From: Tardiphaga sp. P9-11
GTDB lineage: Bacteria > Pseudomonadota > Alphaproteobacteria > Rhizobiales > Xanthobacteraceae
Direction: 5' to 3'
Assembly: GCF_008329525.1 (NCBI RefSeq)
Contig: NZ_NPKQ01000002.1
Location: 124,001-188,000 of the forward strand
DNA length: 64,000 nt
The notes below the pieces were generated by a model. That model made no database searches, was not told the DNA's origin, and saw nothing but the letters and a program-made list of their open reading frames with translations. Position numbers and translations under genes: made by a program. Shown here in pieces: positions 45,499 through 55,699 of this stretch. Each line of letters starts with the position of its first letter. Positions within the stretch are counted from its first letter, which is position 1.

Positions 45499-45524
45499 AA
45501 AGGCCGGCATTGATGCCGGCCTTT
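45499..45524 (-). terminator. Terminator of the nuo-birA-rnj-mce transcript
   Basis: AAAGGCCGGCA and TGCCGGCCTTT form a perfect 11-bp stem with a TTGA loop, 24 bases after the last minus-strand gene of the group. On the minus strand the stem ends in UUUU, as a terminator should. Confidence 0.88.
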
Positions 45525-45548
45525 ATTGTGCGACGATGACGTTGCGTC

Positions 45549-45929
45549 CTACAGCTCACCGCTCTTCGTCTTGACGCCTGACAACCATGAACAGACCGCG
45601 CCCTGCACCGCGCCAACGATCCCGAATGTGAGGATCTGACGCAGCGGAATCGACACCGACGTCCAGATCAACATCATCCCGATACTCACCACATAACCGG
45701 TCAGCGCCGAGGTCAGCACCTTCGGCCATAACCCCATCTTGTCTTCAAGAAACCAGTCCTCGAGCCACATCACCAGCGACGGGATGAGCCCGAACCAGTA
45801 GGCGAAAGGCAGTCCCATGATGAAGCCGGGAAAGCCGCCGATGATCCTGCCGCTGGCAATTTCACGCAGTTCGAAAACTGCGAAGCCGACGGCAGGTCCC
45901 AGCAACAGAAAAAGCAGAAAGCGCTTCAT
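45549..45929 (-). CDS. Uncharacterised 126-residue membrane protein
   Basis: It has four hydrophobic spans (about residues 3-20, 31-55, 68-92 and 96-115) and a short polar C-terminus (GVKTKSGEL). GGAG lies 8 bases before the ATG. The second span region (GFIMGLPFAYWFGLIPSLVM) and WLEDWFLEDK are distinctive. It may belong to the DUF5413 group known from Bradyrhizobium, but I am not sure. It is the last gene before the strong minus-strand terminator and follows the DUF1467 gene by 55 bases. Confidence 0.75.
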   Translation of the reverse strand: MKRFLLFLLLGPAVGFAVFELREIASGRIIGGFPGFIMGLPFAYWFGLIPSLVMWLEDWFLEDKMGLWPKVLTSALTGYVVSIGMMLIWTSVSIPLRQILTFGIVGAVQGAVCSWLSGVKTKSGEL

Positions 45930-45984
45930 ATGGCTGCTCCGAACGACACAGGACCAAATCAGTACTCGCTCAAAAACAAGTGCA

Positions 45985-46260
45985 CTAGATCGGCACGCCC
46001 ATCAGCTTCGAGAGCCTCTCGATGTTGAAATAGCCCATCCGATACGCATACATGCCGGCCCCGAACAGTACCGCAGAGATCAGCGTGGTCCAGATCAGCT
46101 TGCGCCCCATTCGCGCCAGCACGGGCGCACCGGGATCGGTGCCGTCGGTGCTCTCGCCATCCTCATGCTGGCTGCGCACGCCGAACGGCAGCGTCAGGAA
46201 CAGCGTGATCCACCAGATGACGAAATAGACCGCGAGCGACGTCGAGATCGTGTAGGCCAT
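45985..46260 (-). CDS. DUF1467 family membrane protein
   Basis: A 91-residue protein with two transmembrane helices (AVYFVIWWITLFLTLPFGVR at about 9-29 and LIWTTLISAVLFGAGMYAY at about 58-76). A negatively charged loop lies between them. VIWWITLFxxLPFGV is the DUF1467 hallmark; the family is confined to alphaproteobacteria and typically lies next to mce. GAGGATCCG precedes the ATG at 46260, which is only 7 bases from the mce stop. Its function is unknown. Confidence 0.88.
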   Translation of the reverse strand: MAYTISTSLAVYFVIWWITLFLTLPFGVRSQHEDGESTDGTDPGAPVLARMGRKLIWTTLISAVLFGAGMYAYRMGYFNIERLSKLMGVPI

Positions 46261-46267
46261 CGGATCC

Positions 46268-46672
46268 TCAGGACTGTTCGATTTCGACGAGGGCGCCCGA
46301 GAAATCCTTGGGATGCAGGAACAGCACAGGCTTGCCATGGGCGCCGATTTTCGGCTGGCCATCGCCGAGCACGCGCGCGCCTTCCTTGATCAGGTTGTCG
46401 CGCGCCGCGATGATGTCAGGCACCTCGTAGCAGATATGATGAATGCCGCCATCGGGATTGCGTTCGACGAATTTGGCGATCGGCGAATCCGCACCGAGCG
46501 GCTGGATGAATTCGATCTTGGTGTTCGGCAGCGTCGCAAACACCGTGATCACGCCATGCTCCGGCAGCGGCACGGTCGCGGAAATCTCAGCGCCGAAGGC
46601 GGTGCGGTAGATCTTCGCAGCTTTCTCCGCATCGGCGACGGCAATCGCCACATGATTGAGCCGGCCCAGCAT
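46268..46672 (-). CDS. mce: Methylmalonyl-CoA epimerase
   Basis: A 134-residue vicinal-oxygen-chelate enzyme that interconverts the two forms of methylmalonyl-CoA in propionate and odd-chain metabolism. Metal ligands are His in GRLNHVAIAV, Gln/Glu in KIEFIQPLG, His in GGIHHICYEV and Glu in GALVEIEQS. GGAGG lies 5 bases before the ATG. The mutase is not in the window. Confidence 0.95.
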   Translation of the reverse strand: MLGRLNHVAIAVADAEKAAKIYRTAFGAEISATVPLPEHGVITVFATLPNTKIEFIQPLGADSPIAKFVERNPDGGIHHICYEVPDIIAARDNLIKEGARVLGDGQPKIGAHGKPVLFLHPKDFSGALVEIEQS

Positions 46673-46702
46673 GGTGTCCTCCGTATTTTTTGTTCTTTGT
46701 GT

Positions 46703-48367
46703 TTAGTCTTCGACCTGCAGGATGTGAACGTAGCACATCGTCTTCTTGCCCCATTGATCGGCGAGTGACGAGCGGACAGCGCGTCGCACCGACTCCGCCA
46801 TCGCATCGGGATCGCGCTTGCGCGCCTTGGGCAGGTTCTCAACGACGTTGACGACGATGTCGAACACGACATCCTCCATCAGCTCGCCCTTGAGGTTCTT
46901 TTCGGGAATGCCGATCAGGTCGACCGCGGGATCATCGACGAGTTCGCCCTTCATGGTCACGGCCAATGCCACGAAAGCACAGCCGGCAAAGGACAGCCGG
47001 CGCCGCTCGGTCACCGCACGGGACTTGGAATCAACCAGGATATTGCCGTCCTTGAACATGCGGCCGGACGGCAATTCGTCGATCACAGCGGCATCGCCCG
47101 GCGCCAGGCGCACCAGATCGCCGTTCTTGACGATCATGGTCCGCGGCACGCCGCAGGCGCGCGCCAGCTTGGCATGCTCATGCAGATGCAACGCCTCGCC
47201 GTGAACCGGGATCAGCAATTGCGGACGCACCCAGGAGATCATGTCGCGCAATTCATCCTGACGCGGATGGCCGGAGACATGCACCAGCGCATTGCGATCG
47301 GTGATCACCTCGATGCCCTGCGTGACCAGACCATTGATGATGGTGCCGACGGCCTTCTCGTTGCCGGGAATGGTGCGCGACGAGAAGATCACCGTGTCGC
47401 CCTTGTTGAGGGTCACCATCGGATGATCGTTGTTGGCGATGCGCGCCAGCGCCGCGCGCGGCTCGCCCTGGCTGCCGGTACAGAGCGCGATCACCTTGTC
47501 CGGCGGGAAATGACCGTAATAATCTGCATTGCGAAACGGCTGCACGCCATCGAGGAAACCGGTCTCGCGCGCGACCTGCACCACGCGCTCCATGGCGCGG
47601 CCAACCACGACCACCTCGCGGCCCGAAGCCAGCGCCGCATCAGCGACAGCGCGCAGACGCGCCACGTTAGAGGCAAAGGTCGTCACCGCGACGCGGCCCT
47701 TGGCGGCCTTCACCAGTTCGGTGATGGTCTTGCCGACTTCCATTTCGGAAGGCGAACGCCCTTCCCGCACGGCATTGGTGGAGTCGCCGATAATGGCCAG
47801 CACGCCCTGATCGCCGAGCTCACGCAAACGGCGCTCATCGGTCGGCTTGCCGATGATCGGCGTCGGATCGATCTTCCAGTCACCAGTATGCAGCACGGTG
47901 CCGAGCGGCGTATGCAGCGCGATCGCATGGGATTCCGGAATCGAATGCGCAACCGGAATGAACTCGATATCGAACGGGCCGAGATTGATGCGGCCGCCCG
48001 ATGGCACCACGGTGACGGGGATCTTCGGCGGATTGCGCTCGCTGGCGCATTTGGCTTCAAACAATGCGGCGCTGAACTGCGTCGCATAGATCGGGCATTT
48101 CAACTTGGGCCACAGGTCGATGATGGCGCCGAAGTGATCCTCATGGGCATGGGTGAGCACGAGGCCGACGAGGTTCTTCTTTTCCTTTTCCAGGAAGCGC
48201 ACGTCGGGCATCACCAGATCGATGCCGGGCAGATGTTCCTCGTCGCCGAAATAGACCCCGAGATCGATCGCCAGCCACTTTCCGGCCAGGCCATAGATCG
48301 ACAGGTTCATGCCAATCTGGCCGACGCCTCCCAGTGGTGCGAAGGTCAATTCATTGGGTCGCGTCAT
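46703..48367 (-). CDS. rnj: Ribonuclease J
   Basis: A 554-residue metallo-beta-lactamase/beta-CASP RNase with 5'-3' exo- and endonuclease action on mRNA and rRNA. The zinc motif is GLVLTHAHEDHFGAI (HxHxDH near residue 72), HTGDWKIDPTP follows, the beta-CASP motifs include TTFASNVARL and STGSQGEP-type LCTGSQGEP, and SGHPRQDEL and IPVHGEALHL close the active site. A C-terminal domain is present. The start overlaps the birA stop (ATGA). Confidence 0.95.
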   Translation of the reverse strand: MTRPNELTFAPLGGVGQIGMNLSIYGLAGKWLAIDLGVYFGDEEHLPGIDLVMPDVRFLEKEKKNLVGLVLTHAHEDHFGAIIDLWPKLKCPIYATQFSAALFEAKCASERNPPKIPVTVVPSGGRINLGPFDIEFIPVAHSIPESHAIALHTPLGTVLHTGDWKIDPTPIIGKPTDERRLRELGDQGVLAIIGDSTNAVREGRSPSEMEVGKTITELVKAAKGRVAVTTFASNVARLRAVADAALASGREVVVVGRAMERVVQVARETGFLDGVQPFRNADYYGHFPPDKVIALCTGSQGEPRAALARIANNDHPMVTLNKGDTVIFSSRTIPGNEKAVGTIINGLVTQGIEVITDRNALVHVSGHPRQDELRDMISWVRPQLLIPVHGEALHLHEHAKLARACGVPRTMIVKNGDLVRLAPGDAAVIDELPSGRMFKDGNILVDSKSRAVTERRRLSFAGCAFVALAVTMKGELVDDPAVDLIGIPEKNLKGELMEDVVFDIVVNVVENLPKARKRDPDAMAESVRRAVRSSLADQWGKKTMCYVHILQVED

Positions 48368-49182
48368 TTGTATTCTGTCCTTGTCGACGCGGCCGATCCG
48401 AAATGAACGTCGCCGGCGGTAATAGGGATTCGCCGGCGATCCGCTGTCGCGACAATCATACAACCGGCCTCATCAATGGTATCGAAAATTCCCGAAATCG
48501 TCTGCACGCCGTTGTCCACGGACACCGGCTGGCCGATCCCTGCTGCACGCTCCAGCCACTGCCGCCGGATCTCGGCAAACCCACGGCCCAAATCCCAGAT
48601 GCCGCGCATCTCGTGCCAGGTGTCCGAAAGCGCCGCAAACAGGTCTTCGGCGCTGGCGCCGACGCCCATCGCATGCAGGCAAGCAACCGGATAAGGCATG
48701 TTGTCGGGGGCCGCCACCACATTCGTGCCGATACCGACGACAACGGCAAGCTGGCCGTTTGGCGCTGCTTCCGCTTCCAGATTCATGCCGACCAGCTTAT
48801 GGCCGCCTGCCAGAACGTCGTTCGGCCATTTCAACCGATAGTCATTCGCGGCCGATTGCGGCGCCCGAATCGCGGCTTCGACGCTGATCTGTCGGAGCGA
48901 CTTCTCGACGGCGACACCGGCCGCAAAGCCCAGCGTCGCCGCAACTGAGGGCGTCACATCAAGAACTTCCAGCACCGAACTGGCGAGGTTCCCACGGGGA
49001 GCGACCCACGGCCGATGCCGTCGCCCACGTCCCGCGGTCTGTTCCGTTGTGACAAACCACATCGGACCGCGCACGCCTGCGCGCGCGCGGTCCATGGCTT
49101 CCGTATTGGTCGAACCGGTTGTGTCGAATGCGGCGAGCTTCGTGCCCGCCGCGAGGGCTCGGGGACCGAGCGAAAATGCCAT
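48364..49182 (-). CDS. birA: Biotin-[acetyl-CoA-carboxylase] ligase, group I
   Basis: A 272-residue biotin protein ligase. The biotinyl-AMP loop is TAGRGRRHRPWVAPRGNL (about residues 49-66), RLKWPNDVLAGGHKLVGMNL holds the catalytic Lys, and a C-terminal SH3-like domain is present. It lacks the N-terminal DNA-binding domain of E. coli BirA, so it cannot repress bio genes directly. It begins directly after the nuoN stop, as in many alphaproteobacteria. Confidence 0.95.
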   Translation of the reverse strand: MAFSLGPRALAAGTKLAAFDTTGSTNTEAMDRARAGVRGPMWFVTTEQTAGRGRRHRPWVAPRGNLASSVLEVLDVTPSVAATLGFAAGVAVEKSLRQISVEAAIRAPQSAANDYRLKWPNDVLAGGHKLVGMNLEAEAAPNGQLAVVVGIGTNVVAAPDNMPYPVACLHAMGVGASAEDLFAALSDTWHEMRGIWDLGRGFAEIRRQWLERAAGIGQPVSVDNGVQTISGIFDTIDEAGCMIVATADRRRIPITAGDVHFGSAASTRTEYK

Positions 49183-50619
49183 CTAGAACAGCGACTTCGC
49201 TGCGAATGCCGCCGCGCTGACCAGAGGCGCCGGATAGACGAAGAACAGCACGTTGAAGAGACCAGCAACGGCCAGCACCGTGCGCAATTCAACGCGCATC
49301 GGATCGAGCTTCCCGACCGGCTCGTCGAAATACATCAGCTTCACGATGGACAGGTAGTAAAACGCACCCACGACGCTCGCCAGCACACCGACCACGGCGA
49401 GCACGAACAGGCCCGACTTGATGGCCGCCATGAAGACGTAGAACTTGCCGAAGAAGCCGGCCAATGGGGGAACGCCTGCCAACGAAAACAGGAACATCGC
49501 GAAGAAGAAGGCGATGATCGGATTGGTGCGCGACAGCCCAGCGAAATCCTTGATCGTCTCAACGGGCTGGCCATTGCGCTTCATGGTCAAGATGATGGCA
49601 AAGGTGCCGAGGGTCATCGCGACATAGATCGCGATATAGACCAGCACGCCCTGCGCACCTTCCTGGGTGCCGGCGGCAAGACCGACCAGCGCGAAGCCCA
49701 TATGGCCGATCGACGAATAGGCCATCAGGCGCTTGATGTTGGTCTGGCCGATAGCGGCGAACGAGCCCAGCACCATGGATGCCAGCGACACGAACACCAC
49801 GACCTGCTGCCACTGCACCATGATGCCCGGGAAAGCCGTCAACGCGACGCGCGTGAACACGGCGAGTGCGGCAACCTTCGGGGCCGAGGCGAAGAAGGCC
49901 GTGACGGGCGTCGGTGCGCCTTCGTAGACATCGGGCGTCCACATGTGGAACGGCACAGCCGAAACCTTGAAACAGAGGCCGGCAAGCAGAAAAACCAGCC
50001 CGAACACCAGGCCGATATTGCCGGTCTTGGCTTCGGCGGCGATGCCAGCGAAGGACACCGTGCCGGTAAAGCCGTAGATCATAGAAGCGCCGTAGAGCAG
50101 CATGCCGGACGACAGCGCGCCGAGCACGAAATACTTCAGGCCGGCTTCGGTCGACTTTGCATTGTCGCGGTTGGAGGCTGCGACGACATAGAGCGCAAGG
50201 CTCATCAGTTCGAGGCCGAGATACAGCATGATCAGGTCGCCGGCCGAGATCAGCACCATCATGCCGAGCGTCGAGAGCAGCACCAGGATGGCGTACTCGA
50301 AGATGCGACGGGACTGGTCCGCGAGGAATTCACGCGACAGGATCAGCGTCACGGCGGATGCGATGATCGCCAGCACCTTCAGGAAGCGCGCATAATCGTC
50401 GACGATGAAGCTGCCGCCGAAGGTGACATGCTTGCCTGCGGGCAGCATGATTTCAGCCGCACCGACCACCACCAGCAGGCAGACGGCGAGCGTGGTGACC
50501 AGTCCCGTGACCTTCGGTCCGTTGAACGCACCGATCATCAGCAACACCATGGCGCCAACCGCGAGCATCAGCTCCGGCAGCACGGGCAGCAGGGAATATC
50601 CGGCGGTCGTAATCGTCAT
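49183..50619 (-). CDS. nuoN: NADH-quinone oxidoreductase subunit N
   Basis: A 478-residue antiporter-like subunit of the complex I membrane arm, with about 14 helices. Proton-channel residues lie in KYFVLGALSSGMLLYG and FKVSAVPFHMWTPDVYEGAP (the Lys and the broken helix), and NIKRLMAYSSIGHMGF follows. It ends the core nuo series and is directly followed by birA. Confidence 0.96.
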   Translation of the reverse strand: MTITTAGYSLLPVLPELMLAVGAMVLLMIGAFNGPKVTGLVTTLAVCLLVVVGAAEIMLPAGKHVTFGGSFIVDDYARFLKVLAIIASAVTLILSREFLADQSRRIFEYAILVLLSTLGMMVLISAGDLIMLYLGLELMSLALYVVAASNRDNAKSTEAGLKYFVLGALSSGMLLYGASMIYGFTGTVSFAGIAAEAKTGNIGLVFGLVFLLAGLCFKVSAVPFHMWTPDVYEGAPTPVTAFFASAPKVAALAVFTRVALTAFPGIMVQWQQVVVFVSLASMVLGSFAAIGQTNIKRLMAYSSIGHMGFALVGLAAGTQEGAQGVLVYIAIYVAMTLGTFAIILTMKRNGQPVETIKDFAGLSRTNPIIAFFFAMFLFSLAGVPPLAGFFGKFYVFMAAIKSGLFVLAVVGVLASVVGAFYYLSIVKLMYFDEPVGKLDPMRVELRTVLAVAGLFNVLFFVYPAPLVSAAAFAAKSLF

Positions 50620-50644
50620 TGCGCGTTATCCTGATCTGCTGCGT

Positions 50645-52162
50645 TCATTGCAGCAGCGCGGCTGCCTTCACGGCAGACGTTGCAGCAGCGTAATTGTTAA
50701 CGAGGAGCTGGATCGAAGCCGCCGACATGTCGAGCACCGGCTTCGGGTAGACTCCGAACAAAATGGTGAGAATGACCAGCGGCACCAGCACCAGGCCTTC
50801 CCGGAACGTGATGTCCTTGATGCCCTGCAGCGCAGGCTTGGTCAGTTCACCAAACACGACCTTGCGGTACAGCCACAATGCATAGGCCGCCGACAGGATC
50901 ACGCCGAAGCTGGCGAATGTCGCCGTCGCGATCGAGACCTTGAAGGTGCCTATCAGCGTCAGGAATTCGCCGACGAAGCCGGAGGTGCCGGGCAGACCGA
51001 CATTGGCCATGGTGAACACCATGAACAGCGCCGCATAGATCGGCATCCGGTTGACGAGGCCGCCATAGGCCGCGATTTCGCGGGTATGCAGCCGGTCGTA
51101 GACCACGCCGACGCAGAGGAACAGCGCACCCGACACGATGCCATGCGACACCATCTGGAACACCGCGCCCGAGACGCCCTGCGTCGTGCCGGCGAAGATA
51201 CCCATGGTCACATAGCCCATATGCGCGACCGACGAATAGGCGATCAGCTTCTTGATGTCTTCCTGCATCAGCGCGACCAGCGACGTGTAGACGATCGCGA
51301 TCACCGAGAGCGTCCAGACCATCGGCGCGAAATAGAGAGAGGCATCCGGAAACATCGGCAGCGAGAAGCGCAGGAAGCCGTAACCGCCCATCTTCAGCAT
51401 GATCGCAGCCAGTACGACTGAACCTGCCGTCGGCGCTTCCACATGCGCGTCAGGCAGCCAGGTGTGCACTGGCCACATCGGCATCTTGACCGCGAAGGAT
51501 GCGAAGAATGCCAGCCACGCCCATGTCTGCAAGCTACGCGGCACGGCGGTGTGCATCAGCGTCGGGATGTCGGTCGTGCCCGCATTCCAGTACAGCGCCA
51601 TGATGGCCAGCAGCATCAGTACCGAGCCGAGGAACGTGTAGAGGAAGAACTTGAACGAGGCGTAGACGCGGCGCGGGCCGCCCCAGATGCCGATGATCAG
51701 GAACATCGGGATCAGGCCGCCTTCGAAGAACAGATAGAACAGCACCAGATCCAGCGCCGAGAAGGTGCCGATCATCAGCGTTTCCAGGAACAGGAACGCG
51801 ATCATGTATTCGCGAACGCGCTTGGTGACCGACTTCCAGCTGCACAGGATGCAGAATGGCATCAGCGCCGTGGTCAGGATCACGAAGGGCAGCGAAATGC
51901 CGTCCACGCCCATGTGGTAGTTGATGGTCGCGGCCAGCCACGGCGCCTTTTCGACAAACTGGAAGTCGCCGTTCGACGGATCGAAGCGCATCACCAGGAT
52001 CAGCGAGACCGCAAAAGTGATCAGCGTGGTCCAGAGCGCGATCCAGCGGGCATTGCCCTGCGCAGCCTCGTCGTCGCCGCGGCTGAGATAAATCAGGATC
52101 GCGCCGACGATCGGCAGGAAGGTGACGACCGAAAGAACCGGCCATGTCATGACGGACGCCAT
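50645..52162 (-). CDS. nuoM: NADH-quinone oxidoreductase subunit M
   Basis: A 505-residue antiporter-like proton pump of complex I. The channel Glu is in [12 protein letters not shown], the Lys in [20 protein letters not shown], and [17 protein letters not shown] and [10 protein letters not shown] are family signatures. About 14 helices. It begins 2 bases from the nuoL stop. Confidence 0.97.
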   Translation of the reverse strand: MASVMTWPVLSVVTFLPIVGAILIYLSRGDDEAAQGNARWIALWTTLITFAVSLILVMRFDPSNGDFQFVEKAPWLAATINYHMGVDGISLPFVILTTALMPFCILCSWKSVTKRVREYMIAFLFLETLMIGTFSALDLVLFYLFFEGGLIPMFLIIGIWGGPRRVYASFKFFLYTFLGSVLMLLAIMALYWNAGTTDIPTLMHTAVPRSLQTWAWLAFFASFAVKMPMWPVHTWLPDAHVEAPTAGSVVLAAIMLKMGGYGFLRFSLPMFPDASLYFAPMVWTLSVIAIVYTSLVALMQEDIKKLIAYSSVAHMGYVTMGIFAGTTQGVSGAVFQMVSHGIVSGALFLCVGVVYDRLHTREIAAYGGLVNRMPIYAALFMVFTMANVGLPGTSGFVGEFLTLIGTFKVSIATATFASFGVILSAAYALWLYRKVVFGELTKPALQGIKDITFREGLVLVPLVILTILFGVYPKPVLDMSAASIQLLVNNYAAATSAVKAAALLQ

Positions 52163-52164
52163 TG

Positions 52165-54243
52165 TTACTGGCCCCCCAGGCCGAAGATAAACCAGGTGAT
52201 CAACCCGGCGACGCCGATCAGCATCGCGAAGGCATAGTGATAGAGGTAACCGGTCTGCAGCTTGACCGCGCCGCGCGTGATATCGAGCACGCGGGCCGAC
52301 ACACCATCAGGCCCGAGGCCGTCGATGATCATGCCGTCGCCCTTCTTCCAGAGGAAGTGGCCGATCCACTTGGCCGGGCGAACGAAGATGATCTCGTAGA
52401 GCTCGTCGAAGTACCACTTGTTGAGCAGGAACTTGTAGAGCAGCGGATGCTGGTTCGCGAGTTCGACAGGCAGGTATGGCTTGCGAACATAGAACAGGTA
52501 CGAAATCAGGAAACCGAGCACCATCATCACGGTCGGCACATAGGGGACCCAGCCGGGGATGTGGTGCATCTCCTCGATGATGTGCGGGTTCATCTTCAGC
52601 GATTCCCGAAAGAACTCGCCGACGTGATGACCGGCAAAGAGCTCCTTGAACGGGAAGCCTGCGGCGAACGATCCGATACCCAGCACGGCCAGCGGGACCA
52701 GCATCCACAGTGGCGCTTCATGTGCCGCATCGTAATGCTTCTTGTCGTGCGGCTCGCCATGGAACGTCTTGAACACCAGACGCCACGAATAGAACGAGGT
52801 CAGCAACGCCGCGACCACGGTCATCAGGAAGCCGTAGAAGGCAAACGGATTGTGCGAGGCGTAAGCCGCTTCGATGATTGCGTCCTTCGAGAAGTAGCCG
52901 GCCGTGAACGGGAATCCGGTCAGCGCCAGTGTACCGATGGTCATCATCGCGTAAGTGAACGGGATCTTGTTCCACAGCCCACCCATCTTCCGGATGTCCT
53001 GCTCGTGATGCATCGCGTAGATCACCGAGCCCGAGCCCAGGAACAACAGCGCCTTGAAAAAGGCGTGCGTGAACAGGTGGAACATGGCGACCGAGTAAGC
53101 CCCCGTCCCCAGCGCCACAAACATGTAGCCGAGCTGCGAACAGGTCGAGTAAGCGACGATGCGCTTGATGTCGTTCTGCACCAGACCGATGGTCGCGGCG
53201 AAGAATGCGGTGGTCGCACCGACCAGCATCACGACAGCCTGCGCGTTCGGCGCGAGCTCGAACACCGGCGACATGCGCGCCACCATGAAGACGCCCGCGG
53301 TGACCATGGTTGCCGCGTGGATCAACGCCGACACCGGCGTCGGGCCTTCCATCGCGTCCGGCAACCAGGTGTGCAGCAGGAACTGGGCTGACTTGCCCAT
53401 CGCGCCGACGAACAGCAGCAGACAGGTCAGTGTCAGCGCATCGGCATGCCAGCCGAAGAAGTTGATGGTCTTGCCGGTCAGGCTCGGCGCGCTGGCGAAG
53501 ATGGTGTCGAAATCGGTCGAGCCGATCAGCATGAACAGCGCGAAGATGCCGAGCAGGAAACCGAAGTCGCCGACGCGGTTGACCACAAACGCCTTGATCG
53601 CCGCCGCATTGGCCGAGGGCTTCTTGAACCAGAAACCGATCAGCAGGTAGCTGGCCAGACCCACGCCTTCCCAGCCGAAGAACAGCTGCAGCAGGTTATC
53701 CGCCGTCACCAGCATCAGCATCATGAAGGTGAACAGCGACAGATACGCCATGAAGCGCGGCCGGTTCGGATCGTCTTCCATATAGCCGAGCGAATAGATG
53801 TGCACGAGCGACGACACCGTGGTGACGACGACGAGCATCACGGCGGTCAGCGTATCGACGCGCAGCGTCCAGGACAGCTGCAGGTCACCCGAATTGATCC
53901 AGTTCAGCAGCACGACGCGGGTATCATGATGCATGAAGGCGACATCGACGAAGGTCATCCAGGACAGCACCGCCGACACCACCAGCAGACCGGCGGTGAT
54001 CAGTTCGGCTGCACGCGAACCGAACGCGGCTGGCTCGGCAACGTGGTGATGATCGTCGTGATCATCGTTGCCATGATCGTCGTGGGCATGCGCCGCGTGG
54101 GCGCTGGCATCGCCGTGACCGTGATCGTCATGCGCATGGTCCATCTCGTCGCCGCTCGGGTTACGCCCATGCGCACCCAGAATGGCGATGAAGCCTGCGA
54201 TCAGCGCGCCGATCAGCGGCAGGAATACAAGAGCCTGGATCAT
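52165..54243 (-). CDS. nuoL: NADH-quinone oxidoreductase subunit L with histidine-rich loop
   Basis: A 692-residue subunit, the distal proton pump of complex I with the long lateral helix at its C-terminus. Signatures include [40 protein letters not shown] and [19 protein letters not shown]. Unusually, the loop after the first helix (about residues 34-72) is packed with Asp and His (12 His; for example [16 protein letters not shown]), facing the periplasm if the fold is standard. This stretch is absent from E. coli NuoL. Confidence 0.97.
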   Translation of the reverse strand: MIQALVFLPLIGALIAGFIAILGAHGRNPSGDEMDHAHDDHGHGDASAHAAHAHDDHGNDDHDDHHHVAEPAAFGSRAAELITAGLLVVSAVLSWMTFVDVAFMHHDTRVVLLNWINSGDLQLSWTLRVDTLTAVMLVVVTTVSSLVHIYSLGYMEDDPNRPRFMAYLSLFTFMMLMLVTADNLLQLFFGWEGVGLASYLLIGFWFKKPSANAAAIKAFVVNRVGDFGFLLGIFALFMLIGSTDFDTIFASAPSLTGKTINFFGWHADALTLTCLLLFVGAMGKSAQFLLHTWLPDAMEGPTPVSALIHAATMVTAGVFMVARMSPVFELAPNAQAVVMLVGATTAFFAATIGLVQNDIKRIVAYSTCSQLGYMFVALGTGAYSVAMFHLFTHAFFKALLFLGSGSVIYAMHHEQDIRKMGGLWNKIPFTYAMMTIGTLALTGFPFTAGYFSKDAIIEAAYASHNPFAFYGFLMTVVAALLTSFYSWRLVFKTFHGEPHDKKHYDAAHEAPLWMLVPLAVLGIGSFAAGFPFKELFAGHHVGEFFRESLKMNPHIIEEMHHIPGWVPYVPTVMMVLGFLISYLFYVRKPYLPVELANQHPLLYKFLLNKWYFDELYEIIFVRPAKWIGHFLWKKGDGMIIDGLGPDGVSARVLDITRGAVKLQTGYLYHYAFAMLIGVAGLITWFIFGLGGQ

Positions 54244-54250
54244 AACTGGC

Positions 54251-54559
54251 TCAGCCCTTCATCAGATTGACGTCTTCAACCGCGATCGAGCCGCGGTTGC
54301 GGAAATAGACCACCAGCACGGCGAGACCGATCGCTGCTTCCGCAGCGGCCACGGTCAGCACCAGCAGCGCAAACACCTGGCCGACGATGTCGCCGAGGAA
54401 GGTCGAGAACGCCACCATGTTGATGTTGACCGCGAGCAGTATCAGCTCGATCGACATCAGGATGACAATGATGTTCTTGCGGTTCAGGAAGATGCCGAGG
54501 ATGCCCAGCGTGAACAGGATCGCGCCGACCGCCAGATAGTGTCCGAGACCGATCGTCAT
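54251..54559 (-). CDS. nuoK: NADH-quinone oxidoreductase subunit K
   Basis: A 102-residue, three-helix membrane subunit. Conserved Glu residues lie in [15 protein letters not shown] and [13 protein letters not shown], part of the proton path. Its start overlaps the nuoJ stop as ATGA. Confidence 0.97.
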   Translation of the reverse strand: MTIGLGHYLAVGAILFTLGILGIFLNRKNIIVILMSIELILLAVNINMVAFSTFLGDIVGQVFALLVLTVAAAEAAIGLAVLVVYFRNRGSIAVEDVNLMKG

Positions 54560-55194
54560 TTGACCCAGCTCCCCGCGTCGGCGTCCTGCAGGCCCTGCCC
54601 GGTCGCGACCTTGCGTACTTCCATAGCCAGTTCCGGATTGCGCGCGTTCTGAACATTGATGTCCTGGCGCCGGACTTTGACCTTGTGACGCAGCGTCAGC
54701 ACGATCGCGCCGATCATCGCCACCAGCAGCACCATGCCGGCCAGCTGGAAGTAATGGATGTACTTCGTATAGAGCACGAGGCCGAGCGCCTCGGTATTGC
54801 TCACATTGGTCGGGATCGCCGCCGTGATCGACTTGGTGACGTTCGGGTTCATCACCCAGCCACCTGCGACCAGCAGCAATTCGGCAAGGAAGATCGCGCC
54901 GATCACAAGACCGAACGGCAGATACTGAATGAAGCCTTCGCGCAGCTGCGTGAAATCGACGTCGAGCATCATGATGACGAACAGGAACAGCACCGCCACG
55001 GCGCCGACATAGACGACGATCAGCAGCATCGCGAGGAATTCGGCGCCCATCAGCACGAACAGGCCCGAGGCGTTGACGAAGGCCAGGATCAGGAACAGCA
55101 CGGAATGCACGGGATTGCGCGAGGCAATCACCATGACCGCGGAAGCCACGCAGATGCTGGCGAACAGATAGAAGAACAGTGCGGGAAGGATCAT
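54556..55194 (-). CDS. nuoJ: NADH-quinone oxidoreductase subunit J
   Basis: A 212-residue subunit with five helices. The key segment [20 protein letters not shown] carries the tilting helix of the E-channel. The C-terminal tail (about 170-212) is a soluble extension ending [10 protein letters not shown]. It overlaps nuoK by 4 bases. Confidence 0.96.
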   Translation of the reverse strand: MILPALFFYLFASICVASAVMVIASRNPVHSVLFLILAFVNASGLFVLMGAEFLAMLLIVVYVGAVAVLFLFVIMMLDVDFTQLREGFIQYLPFGLVIGAIFLAELLLVAGGWVMNPNVTKSITAAIPTNVSNTEALGLVLYTKYIHYFQLAGMVLLVAMIGAIVLTLRHKVKVRRQDINVQNARNPELAMEVRKVATGQGLQDADAGSWVK

Positions 55195-55203
55195 CTGGTC
55201 ACC

Positions 55204-55692
55204 TTACCGGTACGGCGCGTCGAGTTCGATTGACTTCGCAATCTCGCGCTCCCAGCGGTCGCCGTTGGCGAGCAATTTCGCCTTGTCATAATAGAGTTCC
55301 TCACGCGTCTCGGTGGCGAACTCGAAGTTCGGTCCCTCGACGATCGCATCCACCGGACAGGCCTCCTGGCACAGTCCGCAATAGATGCATTTCACCATGT
55401 CGATGTCGTAGCGCACGGTACGGCGCGTCCCATCGTTGCGGCGCGGGCCGGCCTCGATGGTGATGGCCTGTGCCGGGCACACTGCTTCGCAGAGCTTGCA
55501 GGCGATGCAGCGCTCTTCACCGTTCGGGTAGCGGCGCAGCGCATGCTCACCGCGGAAACGCGGCGAGATCGGCCCCTTCTCGAACGGATAGTTCAGCGTC
55601 GGCTTCGGCTTGAAGAAATACCGCATGGCGAGGACGAACGCCGAAACGAACTCCGCCAGCAGAAGCGAATGAGCTGTTGCCCTGATATTCAT
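55204..55692 (-). CDS. nuoI: NADH-quinone oxidoreductase subunit I
   Basis: A 162-residue ferredoxin-like subunit carrying clusters N6a and N6b. The two motifs are [13 protein letters not shown] and [13 protein letters not shown]. An N-terminal amphipathic helix anchors it to the membrane arm. The start at 55692 lies 7 bases from the nuoH stop. Confidence 0.97.
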   Translation of the reverse strand: MNIRATAHSLLLAEFVSAFVLAMRYFFKPKPTLNYPFEKGPISPRFRGEHALRRYPNGEERCIACKLCEAVCPAQAITIEAGPRRNDGTRRTVRYDIDMVKCIYCGLCQEACPVDAIVEGPNFEFATETREELYYDKAKLLANGDRWEREIAKSIELDAPYR

Positions 55693-55699
55693 AGTGACC

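Larger units (their letters stand above)
44961..45548. other. 588-base gap between proS and the nuo-linked gene group
   Basis: No protein gene is convincing here. The left part must hold the minus-strand proS promoter. The middle holds a plus-strand RNA candidate (45240-45425) ending in a strong terminator. The right holds a second hairpin terminator (45499-45524). An open frame on the minus strand at 45425-45616 crosses both terminators and is not credible. Confidence 0.6.

Noticed and set aside
45425-45616. 63-codon minus-strand frame between the two terminators
   Set aside because: It crosses both hairpin terminators and overlaps the end of a better-supported gene.
47174-48406. 410-codon plus-strand frame opposite rnj
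   Set aside because: It is antisense to RNase J, whose metal motifs are clear, and has no ribosome site or family.
49015-50634. 539-codon plus-strand open frame opposite birA and nuoN
   Set aside because: Its His/Gln/Arg/Glu-rich composition is the mirror of hydrophobic membrane-protein codons; both real genes are secure.
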